A stretch of DNA of 64,000 nt from a bacterium (GTDB lineage Bacteria; Bacteroidota; Ignavibacteria; SZUA-365), in NCBI GenBank assembly GCA_020444325.1, contig JAHLLD010000002.1:460984-524983 (forward strand), read 5' to 3'. This document shows positions 7,277 through 16,000 of the stretch, piece after piece. The notes below the pieces were generated by a model that saw only the letters and a list, made by a program, of their open reading frames with translations, did not search any database and was not told the origin of the DNA. Position numbers and translations under genes: made by a program. The first letter of the stretch is position 1, and each line of letters begins with the position of its first letter.

Positions 7277-10200
7277 ATGACTATGAGAACTGCACTACAC
7301 TTTCTGATGACAGCACTGCTGCTGGTCATGACGACATTTTCCGCAACTGCGCAGGAAGAGGAGGCTGATGAAAGCGCCGCGAAGCTTTCTTCCTCCACGC
7401 TTTCCGGTTTGAAATTCCGGGGCATTGGTCCCGCGCTGCCTTCGGGACGCATCATCGACTTTGCGGTGCGGCCGGACAATCACGCCGAGTATTATGTGGC
7501 CGTTGCCTCGGGCGGCGTATGGAAAACCGTGAATGACGGGATTTCCTATGCGCCGGTGTTCGACGCGGAAGCGTCGTATTCCATCGGCTGCGTCACCATC
7601 GATCCGAATAATCCCCACACCGTCTGGGTCGGAAGCGGTGAGAACAACAGCCAGCGCAGCGTCTCGTATGGCGACGGGGTCTATCGCTCCACCGACGGCG
7701 GCAAGAGCTGGAAGAATATGGGACTCAAGAAATCCGAGCATATCGGAAAGATTGTCATCGACCCGACGGACTCACGCGTGGTCTACGTGGCCGCACAGGG
7801 ACCGCTCTGGGGTCCGGGTGGCGACCGCGGTCTTTACAAAAGCATCGACGCAGGTGAGAGCTGGACGCCGGTGCTGCAGATATCCGAGAATACGGGCGTG
7901 ACCGATGTGGTCATGGATCCGCGCGACAGCCAGGTGCTGTATGCGGCGTCCTATCAGCGTCGCAGGCATGTGTGGACGCTGATCAATGGGGGACCGGAGA
8001 ACATGATTTTCAAATCCACCAATGGCGGTGCAGACTGGGACACGCTGAAAACCGGACTGCCCGGCGGAGATGTGGGACGCATCGGACTCGCCGTTTCACC
8101 GGCAAACCCTGACTATATCTATGCCATAATCGAAGGCGAAAAGGGTGGCATTTTCCGCAGCACCAACCGCGGCGGAAGCTGGGAAAAGCGCGGCAGCTAT
8201 CAGTCCAACAGTGCCCAGTACTACAGCGAACTGGTGTGCGACCCTCTCGATCCCGATAAAGTCTATTCCCTCGACACCTACTCCCGTGTAACCGAAGACG
8301 GCTTCAAGACCGAGCGTCATCTCGGCAACCGGCACCGGCATGTTGACGACCACGCACTGTGGATTGATCCAGACAATACGGACCACCTGCTCATCGGTTG
8401 CGACGGCGGTGTGTATGACAGTTATGATGGCGGAAAGCAGTGGCGATACAAGTCCAATCTCCCTGTCACGCAGTTCTACCGCGTTTCCGTTGACAATGCC
8501 GAACCGTTTTACAATGTCTATGGCGGGACGCAGGACAATCAGAGTCTCGGGGGGCCTTCACGCACGGTCAACAAGGATGGCATTTTCAACGAGGACTGGA
8601 TTTATACCAACGGGGGTGATGGCTTTGAAACGCAGATCGATCCCGTGAATCCTGACATCGTGTATGCACAGTCGCAGTACGGCTTCCTGACACGCTTCGA
8701 CAAGCGGAGTGGTGAGAAGCTCGGCATTCAGCCGCAGCCCGCGCCGGGTGAACAGCCCTATCGCTGGAACTGGGATTCTCCGCTGCTCATCAGTCCCCAC
8801 AAAGCCACGCGCCTGTACTTCGCTGCCAACAAGCTTTTCCGCAGTGATGATCGGGGCGAGAGCTGGACCACCATCAGTCCCGACCTCACCCGTCAGATCG
8901 ACCGTAACACGCTGCCCGTCATGGGCAAGGTCTGGGGTCCTGAAGCTGTCGCGAAAAATGCATCCACTTCGCTGTATGGTACCATCGTGGCGCTCGACGA
9001 GTCACCGAAAGTTGAAGGTCTGCTTTACGTCGGCACCGATGATGGATTGATTCAGGTCAGTGAAGACGGCGGCGCAAACTGGAGGGAAGTGTCGTCCATC
9101 AAAGGCGTGCCTGAGCGCACGTATGTGAGTTTCCTTCATGCTTCACGGCATGATGCGAATACCGTGTACGCTGCCTTCGACAATCACAAGATGGCCGATT
9201 TCAAACCGTACGTCTATCGCAGTACGGACAGGGGACGCAGCTGGACCGCGATCGGCGGCACGCTGCCCGACAATGGTCCCGTCTACGCCATCGCACAGGA
9301 TCATGTCGACGCAGACCTGCTTTTTGTCGGCACGGAATTCGGCGTGCACGTTTCCACCGATGCAGGCGGCAGCTGGACGCAGCTGAAGTCCGGTCTGCCC
9401 ACCATTGCGGTAAAAGACCTGACCATACAGCAGCGTGAGAACGACCTCGTGCTCGGTACCTTCGGGCGCGGCTTCTATATCCTCGATGATTATACGCCGC
9501 TGCGCAGTATCGATGCCGGGCTTCTCGAAGGTGACGCCCACATTTTCCCTGTCAAGGATGCGCTCATGTTCATCGAAGCCACGCATCGCGGCGTGCATTC
9601 GCAGGGAGAGACCTTCTTCACTGCCCCGAATCCGGACTTCGGCGCCACCTTCACCTACTACGTGAAGGAGGGCATCAAATCGGCAAAAGCCAAGCGGCAG
9701 GCCGAAGCGAAAAAGCTGGAAAAGGAAGGCAAGACGCCGCCGTATCCGGACTGGGAAACACTGCGCGCGGAAGACAATGAGATAGAGGCCTATTTGCTGT
9801 TCACCATCCGCTCGTCCGATGGAAATGTTGTGCGCAAACTGCGCGCTCCGGCAAAGAAAGGCGTGCAGCGCATTACATGGGACTTGCGGTATGCGGGACG
9901 CACACCAGTGAGCAAGAAGAGCAAGGTGAATGAAGCCGATGCACTGCTCGTGCTCCCGGGCACATACAGCGTGGAGCTTGCATCCGTCGTCGGCGGCGTG
10001 CAGAAAAAGCTTGCGGGTCCCGTACAGTTCACTGCCCGTGTACTCAACAACACCACGCTTCCTGCAGCGGATCGTGCCGCACTCGTGCAGTTCCAGCAGC
10101 GCCTGGGTGAAATCCAGCGTGTGACGCGTGGTGTGCAGAAATATGCCGCGGAGGTGCAGGAACGGCTCGACGCTACAGACAAGGCCCTGCAGATAACACC

Positions 10201-10540
10201 CGAGGCGGGTCCTGAGCTGGTGAAGCGCTGGAAGGACATGCGTGACAGCATGCTCGACATCAATCGGCGTCTCAACGGCGATCAGACCATCCGTTCACGC
10301 AACGGCAGTTATGCGCGCTCGGTGGTCGAACGCATCGAATACCTGATGTACTTCATCTATCGTTCGACCTCGGCTCCCGCACCGCAGCATATCAAACAGG
10401 CTGACGATGCAGCATCGCTGATCCGTGCAATCACGGCTGAACTCAAGAAAATCGGAGAAGTGGAACTGCCGCAGCTCGAAACCGAGCTGGAGCAGTTGGG
10501 TGCGCCCTGGACGCCGGGACGGCTTCCCGAACTGCGATAA
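7277..10540 (+). CDS. Secreted BNR/VPS10-like beta-propeller protein
   Basis: 1087 residues from the ATG at 7277 (a second at 7283). A signal peptide (RTALHFLMTALLLVMTTFSATAQ) leads into a long array of sialidase-type Asp-box/BNR repeats such as STDGGKSWKNM, SIDAGESWTP, STNGGADWDTL, STNRGGSWEKRG, SDDRGESWTT, STDRGRSWTAI and STDAGGSWTQL, spread over residues 60-730. These form one or two beta-propellers like those of sortilin-type (VPS10) and BNR glycosidase-like proteins. The C-terminal 300 residues include a Lys/Glu-rich linker and an FlgD/Ig-like sandwich (VVRKLRAPAKKGVQRITWDLRYAGR). No catalytic site is evident. It is probably periplasmic or outer-membrane associated. No T9SS domain is visible at the C-terminus. 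Confidence 0.85.
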   Translation: MTMRTALHFLMTALLLVMTTFSATAQEEEADESAAKLSSSTLSGLKFRGIGPALPSGRIIDFAVRPDNHAEYYVAVASGGVWKTVNDGISYAPVFDAEASYSIGCVTIDPNNPHTVWVGSGENNSQRSVSYGDGVYRSTDGGKSWKNMGLKKSEHIGKIVIDPTDSRVVYVAAQGPLWGPGGDRGLYKSIDAGESWTPVLQISENTGVTDVVMDPRDSQVLYAASYQRRRHVWTLINGGPENMIFKSTNGGADWDTLKTGLPGGDVGRIGLAVSPANPDYIYAIIEGEKGGIFRSTNRGGSWEKRGSYQSNSAQYYSELVCDPLDPDKVYSLDTYSRVTEDGFKTERHLGNRHRHVDDHALWIDPDNTDHLLIGCDGGVYDSYDGGKQWRYKSNLPVTQFYRVSVDNAEPFYNVYGGTQDNQSLGGPSRTVNKDGIFNEDWIYTNGGDGFETQIDPVNPDIVYAQSQYGFLTRFDKRSGEKLGIQPQPAPGEQPYRWNWDSPLLISPHKATRLYFAANKLFRSDDRGESWTTISPDLTRQIDRNTLPVMGKVWGPEAVAKNASTSLYGTIVALDESPKVEGLLYVGTDDGLIQVSEDGGANWREVSSIKGVPERTYVSFLHASRHDANTVYAAFDNHKMADFKPYVYRSTDRGRSWTAIGGTLPDNGPVYAIAQDHVDADLLFVGTEFGVHVSTDAGGSWTQLKSGLPTIAVKDLTIQQRENDLVLGTFGRGFYILDDYTPLRSIDAGLLEGDAHIFPVKDALMFIEATHRGVHSQGETFFTAPNPDFGATFTYYVKEGIKSAKAKRQAEAKKLEKEGKTPPYPDWETLRAEDNEIEAYLLFTIRSSDGNVVRKLRAPAKKGVQRITWDLRYAGRTPVSKKSKVNEADALLVLPGTYSVELASVVGGVQKKLAGPVQFTARVLNNTTLPAADRAALVQFQQRLGEIQRVTRGVQKYAAEVQERLDATDKALQITPEAGPELVKRWKDMRDSMLDINRRLNGDQTIRSRNGSYARSVVERIEYLMYFIYRSTSAPAPQHIKQADDAASLIRAITAELKKIGEVELPQLETELEQLGAPWTPGRLPELR

Positions 10541-10555
10541 ATTCAGCTTCAGTAG

Positions 10556-10598
10556 AATGCATCCCGGTTCGTCATGTGGCGAACCGGGATGCATTTTA
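10556..10598 (+). terminator. Rho-independent terminator after the BNR gene
   Basis: A perfect 16-bp stem, AATGCATCCCGGTTCG (10556-10571) paired with 10580-10595 across an 8-base loop, is followed by a short TTATAT tract. It starts 16 bases after the stop codon at 10538-10540. Confidence 0.7.
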
Positions 10599-10603
10599 TA
10601 TGC

Positions 10604-10632
10604 TTGACACTGGTCGCCGCGATTTCTATAAT
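10604..10632 (+). promoter_or_regulatory. Perfect sigma-70 consensus promoter
   Basis: TTGACA (10604-10609), a 17-base spacer and TATAAT (10627-10632) match the housekeeping consensus at all 12 positions. Transcription would start near 10639, leaving a 24-base leader with a GGAG site before the small membrane-protein gene at 10663. Confidence 0.65.
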
Positions 10633-10662
10633 CCCGTATCGCACACAATCTCTGGAGCAACG

Positions 10663-10899
10663 ATGGATATCTATCTTGCTGGCACCGGTGAAGCAGGGGA
10701 TCTGGAAATCACTCTTATCGGACTCGCGATACTCTTTGCGCTCTCCGCCCTGATTTCATGGGGTATTCCGCGGTACCGCAACTATATGCATCAGCGCAGG
10801 CTCGATCGCATGCGCATGGATGATGACGCAGACCATGCTTCAGAAGATGAGCAGCAGCCGGACGCTAGCGGATCGTGGCACTCGGCTGTGACACACTGA
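10663..10899 (+). CDS. Small single-pass membrane protein of unknown function
   Basis: 78 residues from the ATG at 10663, preceded by GGAG at 10654-10657. One membrane helix (EITLIGLAILFALSALISWGIP) is followed by a basic stretch (RYRNYMHQRRLDRMRM) and an acidic Asp/Glu-rich tail. The charge order suggests the C-terminus stays in the cytoplasm. I do not recognise a family. The frame is open upstream of this ATG, but that part would overlap the promoter. The strong promoter suggests constant, high expression. Confidence 0.55.
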   Translation: MDIYLAGTGEAGDLEITLIGLAILFALSALISWGIPRYRNYMHQRRLDRMRMDDDADHASEDEQQPDASGSWHSAVTH

Positions 10900-11097
10900 T
10901 ATGCGTGGATGACATTTCGGGTGTGGGTGCGCAGGACAGCCAACTGGTAACCTGGGACCGGGGATAATGATCCCGGAGTGTGCACAAGGGGCCGGGAGAG
11001 GGACAGCCGGGTTGCGTATATAGGGACAGTGTTTTACTTCAAGAAATCCGTCAATTTCCGTATTTTTTGCTTTTGTGACTCTCTGCAACTGGCGGAA

Positions 11098-12975
11098 ATG
11101 ATCATACATCGTACGACACTCGTTCTATTCTTTCTCGCCTTCCCGTTGATCGTCTTCGGGCAGACGCGCAACTACGTGATCGAGGTCGGCTCGCTCCCGT
11201 GCGGCCGGATGACCTTGGATGCGCAGCATCTGGCGAACGGCTATATGGAATACGACCTCCGGGAGGAGCGCAGCGTGCGGACGCTCGCAGGCAGGGAGGA
11301 AACCTGGCTGCACACCGTGCATCTGCTGGCGGATACCGCCCTTCGCATTGTTTCTCTCGACGCCATGGAGAAACGCGGGGATACCGAATGGAAGGTGAAG
11401 GGAAGTGCGGTCGGCGATGTACTGTACTTTTCCCGGCAGTTTCCTGATGGAGAGACGCAGCGCTGGAGGGAAGACCGCAGCGCTGTTGCGGATATCCTGC
11501 TTCCGGAACTGCTGCACAGACTGGATGCCCCGCTGCCCGAACAGATGCTTTCCACCCGCAGTTTTGAAGCGGCCCCCGTCGTTCTCGAAATAGCGAGGAC
11601 GCCACAGAATGAATATGTCATCACTGCTGACGGACAGATGGAGATGCTTGTCGAATCGGCAGGACTCCTCCAACAGTGGTCGCGTCCCGAGTACGGTGTC
11701 GTCGTGCGCCGGTCCGAAGTCAATCCCGTACTTCGTCCCTGTGATCTCGGCTGCGGACTGCTCTGGCAGGGTGAACGACTGCAGCTTCCGACACGACCCG
11801 AAAACATCCGCAGCATGGAGTTGCGTGTCATCCTCAAGGCGGGCAGCAACGTACGGCTGTTTCCGGAAGATTCACGCCAGAGTCTGCCCGGGGTCTCGGG
11901 CAGTTCCCTTGATACCGTGCAACTGAGCATTGAACGCAGTTATCAGCGCTTCGAGGATGAGGAACTTCCCTATCGTGATGCCGCACTGAAGCAATATCTC
12001 AAACCGTCGCACTATCTCGCACTCGACAATGAGAACATACGCAAACGGGCGGCGGAACTCCGAAACTGGGAACGCAACGGTGGCATCGTTGCCGAGGCGA
12101 TCATGCGCTGGTGCGGTGAGAATTTCGTGCAGGACGAATTCATGCCCATCGTCACAGCGGACAAAATCGTACAGGCGCCGCGCGGCAATGCTGCACACGC
12201 GGCCCTGCTCTTCGTGGCTCTTGCACGGAAAGCCGGCGTGCCGGCCCGTTTCGTCCTGGGCATGCATCCGCAGGATGGACACTGGCAGAGTACGGTATGG
12301 GTGGAGGCGTGGACCGGTGACTGGGTGTGCGTCGATCCGATCGCAGGACGCATCATCGAGGATGCCCAGCATGTGAAACTTGTGCATTCCGCCACCTTCC
12401 AGGAGCTGCTCACACTGGCCGGGCAGCTGCGGAACAATGTGCAGCTGCTTGTGGATGAAGTAGAGCGCATCGACGAAAGCGCTGCCGCTGAACTCCCCAC
12501 GGCCATCGTCAACAACGTCTACAGTAACAGGGAATATCGTTGCGAGATCACGGCTCCCTCGGGATGGCTGCTCGAAGAACGTACCGTGGGCAAGGAAATC
12601 GTTCTCACTGCGGTGCCCGAGCTGGGATCGGAAGTCCACTTCGAACTGCATCTCTTCGCCAATCCCTTCCTGCAGCCGACGGACGCGTTATTTGAAACCC
12701 GCGTGCGTGCGCTCTCGGCCGTGCTCGCGGATGCGGAAGTGGAAGAAAAGGGAGAAATCCGTTTTGGTGATCGTCGCGCACCATACGTAATCTACAGCTA
12801 CAATGATTCGCGTGAAGACTCGGGGGCTGACCGCATTCGCACGGCGGACTGCATGTTCTCGATTCTTCAACGTGGATATCTGCTGCGCTTCACCGCTCCC
12901 GCAGCGCAGTTTTCCCGCTATGCGGATCAGCTGCAGAACATCCTTCAGAGCATGAAACTGTTCGCTTCTCCCTGA
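11098..12975 (+). CDS. Secreted transglutaminase-fold protein, catalytic residues lost
   Basis: 625 residues from the ATG at 11098, chosen because it begins the signal peptide IIHRTTLVLFFLAFPLIVFGQ. The first 300 residues look like a beta-rich domain found before bacterial transglutaminase-like cores. Residues near 360-430 carry the core layout (AALLFVALARKAGVPARFVLGM ... VWVEAWTGDWVCVDPIAGR). In active family members a Cys precedes the helix (GDCxxHA) and a His opens the HAWVEV strand. Here these are GNAAHA and TVWVEA, so both Cys and His are missing while the VDP Asp stays. It is probably a binding or scaffolding pseudoenzyme. It lies 92 bases upstream of the alpha-2-macroglobulin gene and may act with that envelope system (inference). 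Confidence 0.65.
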   Translation: MIIHRTTLVLFFLAFPLIVFGQTRNYVIEVGSLPCGRMTLDAQHLANGYMEYDLREERSVRTLAGREETWLHTVHLLADTALRIVSLDAMEKRGDTEWKVKGSAVGDVLYFSRQFPDGETQRWREDRSAVADILLPELLHRLDAPLPEQMLSTRSFEAAPVVLEIARTPQNEYVITADGQMEMLVESAGLLQQWSRPEYGVVVRRSEVNPVLRPCDLGCGLLWQGERLQLPTRPENIRSMELRVILKAGSNVRLFPEDSRQSLPGVSGSSLDTVQLSIERSYQRFEDEELPYRDAALKQYLKPSHYLALDNENIRKRAAELRNWERNGGIVAEAIMRWCGENFVQDEFMPIVTADKIVQAPRGNAAHAALLFVALARKAGVPARFVLGMHPQDGHWQSTVWVEAWTGDWVCVDPIAGRIIEDAQHVKLVHSATFQELLTLAGQLRNNVQLLVDEVERIDESAAAELPTAIVNNVYSNREYRCEITAPSGWLLEERTVGKEIVLTAVPELGSEVHFELHLFANPFLQPTDALFETRVRALSAVLADAEVEEKGEIRFGDRRAPYVIYSYNDSREDSGADRIRTADCMFSILQRGYLLRFTAPAAQFSRYADQLQNILQSMKLFASP

Positions 12976-13067
12976 CAGGAGCGGACTGAACATCCCTCAC
13001 GCATACCTACCAAGTCTCCTCCAATTTCGCTAGTTTTTGGCATTCCTGTCATTGTCATGGAGCGAGG

Positions 13068-16000
13068 ATGCCGCTTTCCCAACATCCCTTCACATTTCGT
13101 CACGCAGCGATCGCCGCAGCACTGTGTACCCTCATGCTTATCGGCGGATGCAGTTCATCCAATTCCGTTGAAGTCGTGCACTTTTCGCCAGAGGGCGAGG
13201 TCCCGCTGCTTAGTACACTCGAGATTGAGTTTTCCCACGATCTCGCTCCTCCGGACAAGCAGAACGTGTGGCTGAACGATCAGCTCATTCGTTTTTCTCC
13301 GGAAATCAGTGGAAAGTACAAGTGGACGTCCGCCAGGCGGCTGCTGTTCTCACCCGATGTGCCGCTGCAGCCGATGCAGGAATACGAGGCGGAGATTACT
13401 GATCTGGTGCTGTACAACAGTGGACTCAGTTCGGACTTCGACGATCTGACATTCCGCACACCTGATTTTGACGCGGTGAAAGCCGATGTATTCTGGACGC
13501 ATGTGCCGCATGAATACTACACGGTCACCATACAGGCCAACCTGCATTTCAACTATCCGGTCCAGCCGGATCAATTGCGCGAATTCCTCGAGGTGGAGCG
13601 TGACGGCGAACGCATCGCCGACGTTCGCATCATGTCTGAGCAGCCATCCGAGGTCATTGCGATTTCCATTGGCGAGGTGCAGCAGGAAGATGCCGAACAG
13701 CGTGTGACGCTCATCGTGCGTGAGGGATTGCAGTCTGTCATCGGACGCAAGCCGCTGGCAGAGACGCGGAAATTCGAAACAAAGCTTCCGCCCATCACTC
13801 AGCTCGCCGTGACCGGTGTGGCATCGGGATACGACGGCAGCAGCGGATGGATCGAAGTTGCGACCACACAGATGGTCGACGAGGAGGCGCTCCGGAAATA
13901 CGTCCGCGTCGAACCCTCGCAGTCACTCGAGTATTTTGTCAGCGACAATATTTTCCGTATCGAAGGCGCGTTCGAGAACGCGCAGACCGTGGAATTGATC
14001 GTCGAAAAGGGATTGCCGGGCATGTACGGCGGCGTTCTCGAGCAGGAATACCGTCAGCAGGTGTCCTTCGTCGACGTGGAACCCGCCATCAACTTTACGG
14101 ATCGGCGGGGACAGTACCTGATGCGAAGCGGCGAACACAACGTCGAAGTACGTGCCGTGAACGTCGATGAGATCGAGATCGCGGTCGAGGAGGTCTTCGC
14201 CAATAACGTTCTGCATTTCCTCAACCAGCATCGCTGGTTCGATTACGAATACGGCTACAATCCCAATTTCTACGTCGGCAATTTCGGCAAGGAGCTGTAC
14301 ACGGAAACGGTAGAGATGAGCAGCGGTCAGAACTGGCTGGGCAGCCATGTCATCAACCTCGACCGTGTGCTCGAATCCCGTCACCACGGCATCTACGTGC
14401 TTCGGGTCAGCAGCAGCGAAAGCCGTTGGATTCAGGATTCGAAAATCATCGCACTCAGTGATCTTGCGGCCATTGCGCGCGTTGCTGAAGATCAGATTGT
14501 TGTTTTCGTTAATTCCATCCGCAGCGGGATGCCGGTCGAGGGTGTGGACGTAACGATCATCTCTTCGAACAACCAGACCCTGCTCGAGGGACGCACTGAC
14601 CAGGAAGGAACCGTGGTCTTCAGCGATGTGCGTGAGAGGACCGAAGGTTTCACACCGAGTATGGTCACCGCCGTGAAGGGAGATGATTTCAATTTCCTGG
14701 ATCTCGAGGACACCTGGGTGGAGACATCGCGTTTTGACGTCGGCGGACTCACACAGCCCTCCAAGGATGTCATCACGTTTTTCTATGGGGAGCGTGAGCT
14801 GTATCGTCCCGGCGAAACGGCGCATGTTTCCGCGATCGTGCGTGCCGAGGATATGAACACGCTCAGTGACATCCCGGTGATCATGAAAGTGCTTTCTCCC
14901 CGGGGTCGCAGTTTCCAGGAGTACAAGCTGGTGCTCAACAGTGAAGGTTCGTTCGAACAGGAAATCGATTTTCCCGATTACGCGCTTACCGGACTCTACC
15001 GGCTCGAGCTGTATACCGGCGGCGACAAGCTGATCGGTACGTCCTCATTGCGCGTCGAAGAGTTCGCTCCCGACAAGATCCGTGTGCAGCTCAGCTCAAA
15101 ACGCGACAGCTATCGTCCCGGTCAGGAAGTATCCGTACACGTGGATGCAGAATATCTTTTCGGTGCCGACGCATCCAATCTCCGCTACGAGGCGGATGTG
15201 CAGCTGCGGCATCGTCCCTATCGCAGCGAGGCCTACCCGAAATATCGTTTCGACCAGAGTTCGGTGCGCAACACGCGCATCGACAATACGGTGATGGATG
15301 GCACGCTTGACGAGAAAGGGGAGAGCGATCTGCGCTACACCATTCCCACCGACATTAACGCAGGCGGAATCCTGGAAGGTGCGATGTATGTGAGCGTCTT
15401 CGACCTGACGGGGCGGACGGTCAATCGCATGCAGCCCTTCACCGTCCACGCCAACGACGTATACCTGGGCATTCAGTCGAAGGGCAGCTATTTCGGTGTG
15501 GACAAGCCCATCGATTTCCGTTTCATCGCGGTAGATAAAGAGGACCGCGCCAAACGCAATCTGAAAGCTGATGTCAAACTGGTACGTCTCGAATGGCAGA
15601 CGGTGCTCAAGAAGGATCATGGCAACCGGTATTATTACGCATCGGAAGAAAAGGAAGTGCTTGAATGGGAGAAGCGGATCACCCTCAACGGTGAAACACC
15701 ATATGATGTTCGGGTCACCCGTTCCGGCAAATATGAACTGCGCCTGTCACGTGCCGGAAGCGACAGCTATCAGAAGACGACATTCTATGCGTACGGCTGG
15801 GCAAGCTCCACCGCCTCGTCCTTCGAGGTAGATAAAGAAGGACGTGTCGATATCGTATTTGACAAGAAGGAATATCGTCCTGGCGAGACAGCGAAAGTGC
15901 TCTTCATGTGTCCTTTCGCGGGACGCCTTCTCATTACCGTTGAGCGCAACGGCGTCTTCCACCATGAGTACCTCGATGTAGAAAAGCGCTCGGTCGAGCT

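Noticed and set aside
10957..10975. CCGGGGA...TCCCGG hairpin as a terminator
   Set aside because: The stem is short, there is no T-run, and it lies 58 bases after the small gene. It is too weak to list.
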